Positions 50,119-62,676 of a DNA stretch of 64,000 bases are shown piece after piece (within the stretch, counting starts at the first letter, position 1; the number at the start of each line of letters is the position of its first letter). The position numbers and the translations under genes are program-made. The DNA lies in the NCBI RefSeq assembly GCF_029227915.1, contig NC_079879.1, positions 3,720,001 through 3,784,000 on the forward strand. The letters run 5' to 3'. Below the pieces are notes generated by a model, which was not told where the DNA came from, searched no databases, and worked only from the letters and a program-made list of their open reading frames with translations. Origin of the DNA: Hydractinia symbiolongicarpus. Lineage: Eukaryota > Cnidaria > Hydrozoa > Anthoathecata > Hydractiniidae.

Positions 50119-50879
50119 TTAATAATATTTATTTAAAACATGATAGATATTACTCCATCTTATTTAATAGTAGGTCTTCCAAATAAATAGAATGCGTATG
50201 GTAATGACGTAGAACTGATATAAAGAAACTATGCGCTATAAAAGGATTTTTTCCCAATTAATATAGATTTTTATTAAATTGTTAGGTGTCTGCTGTAAGG
50301 CAAAGATGAAATAGCTGCGAGTAGAGACAAAAGTTTTTGTGGCTAACTACTAGTGTGCATTATTCACAGAAGCTTCAATCAGTACAGTAACCAAACCCCC
50401 TATTTCTCCTATACAGTAAACAACCTCCTATTCCTCGACATAAAAAAGCAAAAGTAACTCTGGTCAGGTTGAATTGTAAACATCCTCTGCATGCCATTTT
50501 AACAACAAATTAAACATGTACTGTGGCAAATCACTAAAACAATCAAATACAACTCACGATGAAGCCACGTGTTAAAAATCTCTGTGTAGTTTCCTTCCTA
50601 TAAAAGGTAGTTTCCACTAACAACATATTGTATGCATGTTGTACAATTAATTTTATGAACCTATATCCAATAGGGTGCAATTACAAGAACGATATAAATA
50701 ATTCACGCATATGCTTTAATATCTTAAATAAAATTTTCCACTTGGAGCGGCAAACAACAAAGTCATTTTGGCGTCATTACATTGCCCGTCGGTAAAATAA
50801 TCGCACATTTAATAGCGGATTCATATGGAAATGCTTTGTATATACTACAAAGACCGTAAAATTTGAGTTTTGACGTTGC
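50119..50879. other. Noncoding, nothing supported
   Basis: It lies between the piggyBac-type MITE and the tandem duplication, probably within the leader intron of the MFS gene. No recognised feature. Confidence 0.35.
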
Positions 50880-53105
50880 AGTTGTTTCTCCATCGTAAAT
50901 TAAGTCTTTGGAAACATAAAGGGGGTATTTCATATAATTAGTGCACCCCCAAGAAAACGAAATGACACCAAAAATCGGATTAAATCCGATATAAGCTTTA
51001 GCAAAAAAAAAACCTATTTCAACATGGCGGAGGAGAAGTGGGGTAAAACGCAATTTTTATCTCGAGTTAAATTTCTGTTTTTTGCATGCATATTTGCGAT
51101 ACGAATGTTTCTTTGTTCAATACTAATGTTATAGACATTTAAGATCAACTTTTACTATTAACAACGCTTTTTTGTTTAGTGCAGCACTCTAAGGGGAGAG
51201 GGGAGAAACAACTGCTAACGAATATACATGGAACATTTTTCAACATTTTTTCAACAACACTCATGTACTAACATGCTGGTAAGTATTTTTTCTAAACTTA
51301 CAAAAAAATTACACTCATCCATTACATGCCGAACAAAAAAATATCTTAAAATACATCAAAGCCTTAAACTTTATAAAGAGAAACAAATAGCAAAAAAAAA
51401 ACCCTCCAAACTCTAATGCACCTTTCCCGATTTTTATTAATTAAAATAATTATGACGTCTCCAAGCTTTTATAATGGTTTCATGCTCTTCAAATAAAGAT
51501 ATTCAGTTAGAATGACAAATTATCATGACAAAACTGAAATATTTTAAAGCAATATAATCTTCTGATTTTATTTAGATTTGAAGAAAATATTTTTTTTTAA
51601 ATCGAGGCTTTTCTTAGAAAGCTCGTCTATATGAAAGGATCCTAACTTTGAGGTAGAAATAGAGACACTTAACCGACAGAAATATTTACGCAAAATATTT
51701 AGCCATTTCTTCTACCTTTTGATAAGGAACTTAGGGATGAGAATTATTAGAAAATTAGAACAAAGTCTATTCTTTAATAAATGATCTACACACGTGACTG
51801 CATTAATGCGAAATTATGCTTATGATTTCACGGAAAAATATTTCCGTCACACGAGTGGATATCTAACTGTGGAACCACATGAAAAAATTTCGGACACAAT
51901 CTGTGAAAAATGCATATACCGAGAAAGCATTTTCAAAATACCGATACCGAGAATCATTCTCAAAAATATTCTCAGAAAGTTGTTTCTCCATCGTAAATTA
52001 AGTCTTTGGAAACATAAAGGGGGGTATTGCGGATGTGAAACCTCTTATCACTTGGCCCTTTCATATAATTAGTGAACCCCTAAGAAAACGAAATGACGCC
52101 AAAAATCGCATTAAATCCGATATAAGCTTGAACAAAAAAAACCATTTCAACATGGCGGAGGAGAAGTGGGATAAACCGCAATTTTTATCTAGAGTTAAAT
52201 TTCTGTTTTTTGCAATGCGTATTTGCGAAACGAATGTTTCTTTGTTCAATACTAATGTTATAGACATTTAAGATCAACTTTTACTATTAACAACGCTTTC
52301 TTGTTTAGTGCAGCACTGGAAGGGGGGAGGGGAGAAATAACTGCTAACGAATATACATGGGACATTTTTCAACATTTTTTCAACAACACTTATGTACTAA
52401 CATGCTGGCAAGTATTTTTTCTAAACTTACAAAAAAATTACACTCATCCATTACATGCCGAACAAAAGTATGCCCGGTCAATAAAATATCTTAAAATACA
52501 TCAAAGCCTTAAAAAAAAAAAAAAAAAACCCTGGCAAACTCTAATACACCTTTCCCAATTTTTATTAATTAAAATAATTATGACGTCTCCAAACTTTTAC
52601 AATGGTTTCATGCTCTTCAAATAAAGATATTCAGGTAGAATGACAAATTATCATGACAAAACTGAAATATTTTAAAGCAATATAATCTTCTGATTTTATT
52701 TAGATTTGAAGAAAATATTTTTTTTTAAATCGAGGCTTTTCTTAGAAAGCTCGTCTATATGAAAGGATCCTAACTTTAAGGTAGAAATAGAGACACTTAA
52801 CCGACAGAAATATTTACGCAAAATATTTAGCCATTTCTTCTACCTTTTGATAAGGAACTTAGGGATGAGAATTATTAGAAAATTAGAACAAAGTCTATTC
52901 TTTAATAAATGATCTACACACGTGACTGCATTAATGCGAAATTATGCTTATGATTTCACGGAAAAATATTTCCGTCACACGAGTGGATATCTAACTGTGG
53001 AACCACATGAAAAAATTTCGGACACAATCTGTGAAAAAATGCATATACCGAGAAAGCATTTTTAAAATACCGATACCGAGAATCATTCTCAAAAATATTC
53101 TCAGA
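50880..53105 (+). repeat. Direct tandem duplication, two copies of about 1.1 kb
   Basis: Copy 1 is 50880-51977 and copy 2 is 51978-53105. Both start AGTTGTTTCTCCATCG and end at ATATTCTCAGA, and they are nearly identical along their length. Copy 2 has about 32 bp absent from copy 1 (near 52029-52060) and a longer poly-A tract at 52512-52529. Open frames inside have no splice or family support; the unit looks like a duplicated noncoding repeat. Confidence 0.85.
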
Positions 53106-53194
53106 TAATAGAAAAACACCTAAATCTATATAATTATAATATTTTATGTTAGATAACAACATATAATAATAACATAACAATATAAAAACCTTAC

Positions 53195-53225
53195 CTGCTT
53201 GACCAGCTTATGCTTGCGAGTGTTA
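53195..53225 (-). other. Candidate untranslated first exon and promoter of the MFS gene
   Basis: The minus strand reads GGTCAAGCAG/GTAAGG, a near-consensus donor at 53194, with a TATA-like TTTTTATAAC about 30 bp upstream. If real, the leader intron runs from here to the acceptor at 49296. No other evidence links the two. Confidence 0.25.
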
Positions 53226-56033
53226 TAAAAAGATGTCATATGTTTAATTCACAAGGTTTATTTAACAAGTAAAAATCTATTCAAGTATTTAATGTCGTAA
53301 ATTATTAAAAGCTTTTCTAAATCACCCATTTGCTTCACATTTATAAATGCAGCTCTAATTTTGCGGTTATGCAATACGCGCGCAAATATTTTTTACTCAC
53401 TAATTATATTTGAAAGAGACTTTAATAATGAAACACAACCTGCAAGGTACTCTTCCATAAAACAAATTCTGTACGCAGATTTACTATTATGATAATCGCA
53501 ACCTACGATGACTTTCAGTACCCAGGCTTCTTTTTTATTTCTAAAAAGAAGTATTTCTAGTATATTTGTATTCGGGATTGTTGAAGTACCGAATTAAAAA
53601 AAAAAAATGATAGTGACATCTTTTAAATTTTCATAAATTCTTATAAAACCTGTGAAACTAAGAACTGACAAAACAACTTATTTAAGCTATTAGAAACGTT
53701 GAAGTAAGATGGGAAGAACACAATTACCTAACTGGAAACTCTGAGCCGTCGAAACATTTACAGGCCACAGGCGATGTCCCACAAATTTAAATGGAAAATT
53801 TTAATGTCTGCACCGATAAACAATAGAGAACGAAGAAACATGGAAGCGTCCCTTATTGCCCTTAAAAAGCCTTCATTGAACAACAAGCTGGAGACAAAAA
53901 TATTACACCTTTTTAGAAACGGAGTGACTTAAGTAGAATTTCATATTGCCACTGTTACAAAGAAAATGCGTGAATCCTCATGACACCATTGTTGCTCCTA
54001 TGACGATTACCGCGTTTTTTCTCTTTTTTTCTCTTCTTTTTATTCCTTTTTCTTCCACACACAATTTTACATTTGTAATAACACTGATGATGATATTGAA
54101 AAGCTTTTGCCGTTTTTTAAACTTGTTTTTAACGAATACTGCAACAATCTGCCGTAATTACGGCCTCCTTATTGTCCCGCCTCTTACCCTGTGGTAAGAC
54201 GCGGGACACGTTTTCACCTCTGTGTGCTTTGCTGGCCACCATTACCATAAATTTCAAGCATTTTGATACCTAGAAAGTGTACTACAAGACTTCTGGAAGA
54301 TTCGTCTGTAGCAGTTGCGTTGTTTGAGGTAATGGCATTATAATACTTTATTATATCTGTGTTTGTAAAAACTCCACATGCGAGCTGAATCCTTTCTTTA
54401 TTGGATTTTAATCGTCATGTGAGCAAAGTTTCGACTCATGTGGACTTGTTGTATGTGGAAATTGTGTAGATAAACCTGGAGCTTCCTATGAGCGAAACGT
54501 TTCATGAAGATAAACCTCTTCTTCACAAATGTATAAAAATGCATATACCGGTGAAAAACGCTATCCCGCGCATTGTATTTAACAAAGTGAGGTTTCAAAG
54601 ACATAATCTCTTTAACAAAAGCATGAAACTCTTTCCTATCATTGTAATAACTGGCCAAAAATATTTTTGTTTTGAAAAAAATTAAAACGTCTTCTGCTTT
54701 GCCCATCCTTAAATGATTTATTCTTCTTACTTATTTAGTTAATTGGTGGACACAATAAGTTAAATTCTATTTTCCAGTTACACGTTCATTGATTATGTAT
54801 TTGGGTAAAGAAACGTGAATTAAACTGTTTTGATTTCCGCCGACCGCTACTCGAGGCGGGAATTTTAAAATCGCCTTGAGGGAGATAGAGGAATAGAGAC
54901 AGTGCAGCTAGACTGGACATACGAGGTTGTAATATTTAGGCTAAAACATTTGCGCGGACCCTGGTCAATAAATAATTTTTTTTTTAATTTATTTGTTATT
55001 ACCTGAAAAGCCAAAAGGAAAGCTTCGTTTTGTTTTGAACTAATAAGAATACAGATTGTAAATAATCTGATCTTCACGATCTTGTAGTATTCTACGTTCT
55101 TTGGCCAAACATAGTCGCGTTGGATTAAGACCAAGATCGTCTTTTGGCTGTGTTAAATTTATTTTTAGGGTTGCGTTGTTGGCGGGAATTTCAGAGTATA
55201 GTTTATATTATAGCATGCTTGATAATGATATTATCTGTTCAAAATCATGTAGTATGATCACCGAAACTTATCAGGTAAAAATTATTTTTGATTAGCTAAG
55301 TAAGAGTAGGTTCATGTTTTTCACCAAGCTATTTAATACTTAGTAAAGAGCTATTAAAAGGAGCAAAATTTTTAGTTGGAGTAATGCTCAGTAGGTAACC
55401 CTAAACACGGGCTTTAATTATCTATTTGGTTGACCTCTAGATTTTTTTTTGAAAGCTTGGGCACTTTGTCAAACCTACAGCACCCAGAAAACATTCCTCT
55501 AGACTTTGATTGGATAAATAAACTTGAATTCTTTATAAAACACTTGTCTCTAGCTACACTTTACTCCATCATATATATATATATAGTAGCTAGTTAACTA
55601 GACAAATTTTATTGCGACATGGTGGTGTTTATATTCGCACACCTCAAACGCAAATCGTCATGCTAAAAAATGCAGGCGATAAGTCAGAGACTACTCCATT
55701 TCATTTTTCTTACTTATATACTATGTTAAATATGTTTTTTACTACTATATTATAAACGGGATACACGTTGACGTATATATTACGTGTAAGCTGATAAAGT
55801 CCGGACCACGTACATATACTTTCTATTTCACATTCGATTCACGGTCTCTAGAACTAGAAGCTGCAGACAAACCTACTGCACTACGTGCGGCAATATGTTA
55901 GTGAAAACTCAGATAGGTTATCCAGATTGTGTGCATACATAGATAGGTGAATCTTTATCATGGCATATTCGTATTTTTGTAAATAAACCAATAAAATCAA
56001 ATATTTTTACAAGTAGTCATAATTTTTGTATTA
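53226..56033. other. Intergenic, no gene recognised
   Basis: Several 60-100 codon open frames occur on both strands (for example minus 54398-54706), but none has splice support, a signal peptide or family resemblance. A (TA)n run lies at about 55571-55585. Confidence 0.4.
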
Positions 56034-56347
56034 AGAGGCATTTCCACAGAGCGAATTGTAAATGGCAAATTCGGCGTTGAATTAGCTGCAAAATATCTTT
56101 TTCACGTAAAACAAAAAAACATGCGGGGAATTTAAAACACTGCGGGTGTTAAAACCTGGATAGTTATTTTAAGTTCTTTCCAGTAATAAGTTTTTTAATA
56201 ATAAACACTAAGCATTGCGTTCTGATTGATTTACAGTGTACAGAGAAATATTTTGCCATTAAAAAGTAGAAAGTACTTTTACTTGACGGCGAAGCGAATT
56301 TTTCAAATCAAATTCACCATCCAATTCGCTTGGTGAAAATCCCTCTT
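56034..56347. mobile_element. Candidate MITE of about 314 bp
   Basis: The left end AGGCATTTCCACAGAGCG and the complement of the right end AGGGATTTTCACCAAGCG are related, both leading into GAATTG. TTA is present outside both ends. Further GCGAATT motifs lie just inside. Boundaries and superfamily are uncertain. Confidence 0.45.
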
Positions 56348-58676
56348 TTAGTCTTTCTTACATGTGAAATATGTTGTGAACACTTTTTACAAGTCCTGTC
56401 CACCTGTTCAAAGTCAATAAAATCATGTATATATACTTACCTGTCTCGTATAAAAGTTTTCTGTCCTGTTGGTTTTAAAATTGGATGGGGGGATAAATAC
56501 GTTGTGCATGGACAAATTTACTATGTGAAAAAAACATTTTTTATGACCTCCAGAGAGAACAGGGGTCATTTTCAGCCATCGCTTAGGGCAAAGAAGATAA
56601 AAGAAATAATAATCTAGTGGTAACTCAGTTTGTACTACCTTGTTCCTTATTTTCTTTTTTGGTCACCCTTTAATCAAAATACCCACTATTGGTATTCTCA
56701 AAAGAATTGAGCGAGAGAGCATGAGTTAAAATTAATAAATAAATTCTGAAACATTCAATGAACTTGTTCAATGAATATGTAGTCAAGCTTTACAAAGCCT
56801 TATAATATTCTAAATATGTTCTTAAATTTTGAGACATGTTCTTATATACTTTGTCTTGAGAGGGCTAAAGAAGCGTTTTAAACGTAAAAAAATCGCCCAC
56901 CATTGCTGGGTAATTAAGAAAAATTCACACCAAAAAAGACATTTACTTTTTCTTCACATTGAATTTTTATTTTTGTATACAATAAAATCACGTGATTTCA
57001 GAATAACTGAAAGATGCTCATTTATTCGCAAAAACCCATCCAAAATTAGCCAGGAGAACGGAAAAATTACGCCGGGCGACAAACTAATTTTATGCTGTCG
57101 ACCGCGCTTTTTGATTGGTTAGTTCTATTGTTCTTCCAATATTTAGAGGAAATGGTTTCACTTACCCAAACGAATATTTCATTCTTAGCTATGAAAGTAA
57201 GGTATGTGGCACGCTGGCCTTGTGCTTATTGGTCAATTTAAATTCGGAGTTGTTTATGCTGATAGCGGAAATCTCTAAGCCATTGAGCCTCTTGTTTGTC
57301 CTGATGTTAACATTATCTGCAAATCTATCGATTGAGAAGTTTTTAAATTTCTTTTAAATTGTATCGAAAAAAAAAACGGTTTCTACTCAGGTTCTATTTT
57401 GATTTTGTGTTTACTGCATAGGTTATAAATTTCAGGGAGCAAACTTTGTAAGATAATTTTTGTACTACTGTTTTGAAAAATTCTTGTCACAGTTTGATTG
57501 TGCAAAAAAATGCTTCTGTTAAAAGTGTTGGAGAAAATGATTCTAGCAATAGCTTTACAGTACACGGTATGTAGCACTCTGTCTTCTTTCAAATTTATTA
57601 AAGTCTTCTTTAGCGATTATATTATCCAACCTTTCTACTATGTACTCTTTTGTTACTAGCATCAGAATAAACCACTTTTGTATCTTAAGGATAAAACCAT
57701 TACAAAATTTTAAATTATTCTCCTTACTCTTTGTTCTGTTAGCAAAATATTGTCTAAAGCCGAACGTTCAACCACGAATCTTTGTTAACTATAAATTTAT
57801 ACATTATACATTTATGCATTATCCAGGCTAACAAATAACCTGGTTAAATGACCAATTCCTAACCCTATCGATAAAATATGTCCTACAATTTTTGATAAAT
57901 TTTTTGTTGTAACGCATCTCTATTGAGGGATAATCTTATCATGGAAAGTAAAATTTTGCATTGTTATTTCGGGTCGTAGAATTTAGTATTTTGTGTATCG
58001 ATTTAAATTCCAATCATTTAGACTTTTGAAAATGCGTTAACCTAGATTTGTTGCTGTTTAAGACGAAACTCCACATTCTATATAGCTTTTTGCGCCCCCA
58101 ATGCCATCGTCTATATAAATTGCAGATCTAATTCCTTTTTATTAAAAAGGTCTTGTGCGTTTTGTAAAGACATGGAGACGGTAACCCCAATGGCAAGTAT
58201 TTATTTTAGCATAATGATAACCTCTTTTTAATCAAGCGTTTTTAAAATATAAATACTTTTCTCACATACCTGCTATTACTTTTAAGACTTCGTATTTACC
58301 TTTTGTGATAGTGATGTGACGATTCAGGTGTCGTAGGTAAATCAAGCGCTTTTTGTTCCTACCACGACAGTCAGTGGATTACGCTCAATGAAACTTTTGT
58401 TACCTGTTCTATAGAGTTGTTATTTAAAAGCTGTGATATACTTTCCTTAATGAATTGGTGTCTTCTTAAGTTGGGGGCGTTGCTTTTGGCGTAAAAAGGT
58501 GCAGTCCTTTCTTTATTTTGCTATGATTTGATTTAGTCATAGTGTGTGATTCTTGACCCATCAGAACCCTTTTTGTGCGTGTTTATTGTATGAGCCACTT
58601 CAGGGCTTTGATTTATGCAAGTTGTTCCATTCTAATTTATAATAATATATTTTAATTGTATACCTTATCGGTTAAG
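56348..58676. other. Intergenic, no gene recognised
   Basis: AT-rich sequence with several short open frames and no supporting signals. I see no repeats of note. Confidence 0.4.
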
Positions 58677-58736
58677 ATTTCGTCGGTGAAAAGTGACAAA
58701 ATTTAAAAAAAAATCGTCACTTTTCACCGACGAAAT
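58677..58736. repeat. Perfect 21-bp-arm hairpin
   Basis: ATTTCGTCGGTGAAAAGTGA plus one C (58677-58697) is exactly mirrored at 58716-58736 around an A/T loop of 18 bp. Further ACCGACGAAAT-type motifs follow to 58790, suggesting the end of a small inverted-repeat element. Confidence 0.7.
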
Positions 58737-58949
58737 TTTATGACCGACGAAATGTTTTGACCGAAGAAATTTTATAACCGACTGAAAATTTTGAAAAACA
58801 CGAATATAAAATAATCTGCAGCATAAACACACTATTACGGAGATGTATGCGGTCATAGGGAAGCTAATATGGATGAAAATATGTGTCGACATTGCCAAAA
58901 AAAGTGGGAAGAATACAAAAAATGAAGAATGGCTTCAGTGTCTCATTAT

Positions 58950-59138
58950 TTAAAAATGTGTCGAACTCTTCAAGTTATTAAGTGTAATTTCATTACCATA
59001 TCTTCACAGCTGCATTGCTTGCTTACTTATTTAAAAATGTGTCGAACTCTTCAAGTTATTAAGTGTAATTTTATTACCATATCTTCACAGCTTCATTGCT
59101 TGCTTACTTATTTAAAAATGTGTCGAACTCTTCACAGC
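58950..59138 (+). repeat. 81-bp minisatellite, about 2.3 copies
   Basis: TTAAAAATGTGTCGAACTCT recurs at 58950, 59031 and 59112, exactly 81 bp apart. The first two copies differ at very few positions and the third is truncated. Since 81 is divisible by 3, an open frame with a 27-residue repeat spans it, but I see no reason to call it coding. Confidence 0.85.
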
Positions 59139-59863
59139 TTTTTCAAATCTTGACAGCTGCTTACTTTTTTATTTGAAAATTCGATTCCCTTAATCGTATG
59201 TTTTCTTATTGTGGGTAAATTTAACCCATAAAAAAGGTATGGTAACAGTTTTTCTGCAAAAAATCTGTCAGATGTCCAAAAATTTTTTCTCTGCACCAAT
59301 AATAATTGCGGGCATACTCACAGAAGGAATTGTTAATTTCTCAAAAGTACATGAAGGAAAGAATTTTTTCAAAAGGAATTATTTAAAAAATCTTTGGCTA
59401 CTGTTGCAAAACTCGTACGTCCGACAACGTTCGTCCAACAGTACAGCTAGAGACATACATCGTACCACTCTTTGCTTCTGAGTTAACATGATTACGTGAC
59501 ACCATACAGCGCTTATCAGCGTTGATAGTAATGCTTTTGTGTGCTCATCGAAGGGGGCGCTTATCAACGGGTGCGCTTATAATCGAGTATAAAAAAGTGC
59601 AAAGGAAAAGGAAAGAATAACTAAATAATTGTTTGATGATTTGTATTGCTCTATAAACTTCATATAAAGTAAGTAATAGAAAATTGCTCTCTCCAAAAAT
59701 CTTGTATTTTAAGTGAAACAAAGCCTTTATTTTTTTCAATTTTATTATTTTCGTTATCTCCGTTCTGTCAACGCAGTCATCTGAGAGTGAGTTTACAAAC
59801 AACAACAAAATTTTGATAAGGATTTGGTGCTTGATTACCGCATTTAGTTTTGCATTTGAGATA
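59139..59863. other. Flank of the Helitron array
   Basis: No gene. A short GGGGGCGCTTATCAACGGGT-type segment at 59550-59585 looks like a repeat fragment. The base pair before 59864 is A, as expected for a Helitron insertion at AT. Confidence 0.4.
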
Positions 59864-60453
59864 TCTATATAATAATACGCTAATTCCGTGTGTCTGTCTG
59901 TCACTTTTGCAAAGTGGATTACATTCTTCAAAATTTTCTTTAACAAATTCTATAAAACATCGCCTATGAAATTGTTCTGTAATTTACCAAACTTTACCGA
60001 TAAAATAGTATTGACGTCAAAGGAAAGTTAATTAAGATTAGTGAAGCCATTACAATGCACTTAAAACTTTGAGGCCAAATAACTTGGAAACGAGGTGGTG
60101 ACGTCAATGTTTTTTCACCGCGTGGGTAACTAGGGACCACCTAGAATCAATTTGGGTAATTTTCCCAAACCCGGATCCCCGAATCCGTTTAGGAATGGAC
60201 GGGTTGATGACGTCATTAAAAAACCTTTAAACCCTAATATCTCTGCAACCGCTTGTCAAAAATACATGATCCTATACATTTTCTTGATCAGCGTTTCAAG
60301 ATCTATACGATGAAGGCAACAGGCATACACATTTCTGAAAAAAAAAGTTGTGTGTTCTGACATGTCTCTGCTGACATCATCAAAATTTAAATGACGGTTA
60401 TTTTTCTCTGTTATCCTGCCTAAGTGGATTTTTCCACGGGCCTTATCGACTAG
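59864..60453 (+). mobile_element. Non-autonomous Helitron unit 1 (590 bp, internally deleted)
   Basis: It starts TCTATATAATAATACGC after a host A, and ends with a hairpin (GTGGATTTTTCCAC), GGGCCTTATCGA and CTAG. These are canonical Helitron termini: 5' TC, a subterminal 3' hairpin, and 3' CTRR. It is about 150 bp shorter than the other units because a 3' internal segment is missing. Its 5' section resembles unit 2 rather than units 3 and 4. Confidence 0.8.
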
Positions 60454-61195
60454 TCTATACAATAATACGCCAGTTCTGTCTGTCTGTGACTTTTGCAAAG
60501 TGGATTATATTCTTCACAATTTTCTTTAACAAATTCTATAAAACATTGCCTATAAAATTGTTCTGTAATTTACCAAACTTTAACGCTAAAATAGTATTGA
60601 CGTCAAAGGAAAGTTAATTAAGATTAGTGAAGCCATTACAGTGCACCTAAAATTTTGACGCCAAATAACTTGGAAACGAGTTGGTGACGTCATTGTTTTT
60701 TAACCGCGTGGGTAACTAGGGACCACCTGGGACCAATTTGGGTAATTTTCCAAACCTGGGTCCCCAAATCCGTTTCGGAATGAACGGGTTTATGACGTCA
60801 TCAAAAAACCTTTAAACCACAATATTTCCGTAACCGTTGGTCAAAAGTACATGATCCTATACATTTTCTTGATCAGCGTTTCAAGATCTATACGAGGGAG
60901 GCAACAGGTACATGAATTTCTGAAAAAAATTTTTTTGTGTTTTCATGGGCCTTTGCTGACGTCAGCACAATTTTTAAACACTTATATCTCTTTTTGCGTT
61001 CCTCGAAAACATATCATCCTACACATTATTTTGATCAGCGTGATTCAACCTCTACACATTACAATAAAATAATAAAATAAATTTCTCTAACTTTTTTGGG
61101 ATCTTCACTGCTGACGTCAGCAAAACATCTAAAACAACCTATTTTTCTATTGCCCATCTGCCTAAGTGGATTTCTCCACGGGCCTTATCGACTAG
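60454..61195 (+). mobile_element. Non-autonomous Helitron unit 2 (742 bp)
   Basis: It starts TC directly after the CTAG of unit 1 and ends GACTAG before the TC of unit 3. It carries two related internal segments, each with CCTATACATT and TTGATCAGCGT-type sequence, and several GACGTCA motifs. No coding capacity. Confidence 0.82.
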
Positions 61196-61936
61196 TCTAT
61201 ATAATAATACGCTAGGTGTGTCTGTCTGTGTGTCTGTGACAGGCAAAGTGGATGTCTTCATTTTCCTTTGATGTTGCCGAAAAATGCATGTCTAATATGT
61301 TAAATTTTCTGACGTTACGACGCGACGAAAATAACACTACTTTAACGTCAATATCCTATATTAAATTAATTAAGCCATTACAGTGCACCTAAAATTTTGA
61401 GGCCAAATAACTTGGAAACGAGGTGGTGATGTCAATGATTTTTCACCGCGTGGGTAACTAGGAACCAACTAGGACCAATTTGGGTAATTTTTTCAAACCT
61501 GGGTCCCCGAATCCGTTTCGGAATGGACGGGTTGATGACGTCATCGAAAAACCTTCAAATCCTAATATCTCTGCAACCGTTTGTCAAAAATACGCGATCC
61601 TATACATTTTCTTGATAAGCGTTTTAAGACCTATACAATGAAGGCAGCAGGTATACAAATTTCTAAAAAAAAAATTTGGGGGGTTTGACTGGCCATTGCT
61701 GACATCAGCAAAATGTTAAAACCCTTATGTCTCATTAACTGCTTATCAAAAAGATATGATCTTATACATTTTCTTGGTCAGCGTTTTAACATCTGCGTAG
61801 TACAGGCAACGAATAAACTAAATTTCGCCAAATATTTTTGTAATTGCACTGCTGACGTCAGCAAAAAATCTAAAACAACCTACTTTTCCATTGTCCTTCT
61901 GCCTAAGTGGATTTTTCCACGGGCCTTATCGACTAG
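61196..61936 (+). mobile_element. Non-autonomous Helitron unit 3 (741 bp)
   Basis: It has the same termini as unit 2. Its 5' section (GTGTCTGTCTGTGTGTCTGT, then a TTTGATGTTGCCG block) differs from units 1-2 but matches unit 4, and also the decayed copy at 27.7 kb. Confidence 0.82.
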
Positions 61937-62676
61937 TCTCTATAATAATACGCTAGGTGTGTCTGTCTGTGTGTCTGTGACAGGCAAAGTGGATGTCTTC
62001 ATTTTCCTTTGATGTTGCCGAAAAATGCATGTCTAATATGTTAAATTTTCTGACGTTACGACTCGTCGAAAATAACATTACTTTAACGTCAATATCCTAT
62101 ATTAAATTAATGAAGCCATTACAGTGCACCTAAAACTTTGAGGCCAAATAACTTGGAAACGAGGTGGTGACGTCAATGATTTTTCACCGCGTGGGTAACT
62201 AGGGACCAACTAAGACCAATTTGGGTAATTTTCCCAAACCTGGGTCCCCGAATCCGTTTCGGAATGGACGGGTTGATGACGTCATCGAAAAACCTTCAAA
62301 CCCTAATATCTCTGCAACCGTTTATCAAAAGTGCATGATCCTATACATTTTCCTGATCAGAGTTTCAAGATCTAAGCGATGAATAGACGGTATAGAAATT
62401 TCCAAAAGAAATTTTTTAGGTTTTGACAGGCCATTGCTGACGTCAGCAAAATTTTCAAACCCTTATATCTCATTAACCGCTCATTAAAAGCACATGATCA
62501 TATAAATTTTCTTGATCAGCGTTTTAAGCTCCACACAATAGAGGCAACTTGAAAACAAGCTTCTGAATTTATTTATTTTGTATTTGCACTGCTGACGTCA
62601 GCAAAAAATGTAAAACAACCTATTTTACCATCTTCCTTTTGCCTGAGTGGATTTTTCCACGGGCCTTATCGACTAG
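61937..62676 (+). mobile_element. Non-autonomous Helitron unit 4 (740 bp)
   Basis: It starts TCTCTATAATAATACGC directly after the CTAG of unit 3, and ends CTAG followed by host T at 62677. The array thus occupies a single A/T target site. TGACGTCA motifs occur near 62277, 62439 and 62593, about 160 bp apart. Confidence 0.82.

Noticed and set aside
54398-54706. 102-codon minus-strand open frame
   Set aside because: No splice sites, signal peptide or recognisable family; an equally long frame lies on the opposite strand.
59545-59946. 133-codon minus-strand open frame
   Set aside because: It overlaps the 5' end of the Helitron array and has a low-complexity Ile/Leu/Lys composition expected by chance in AT-rich DNA.
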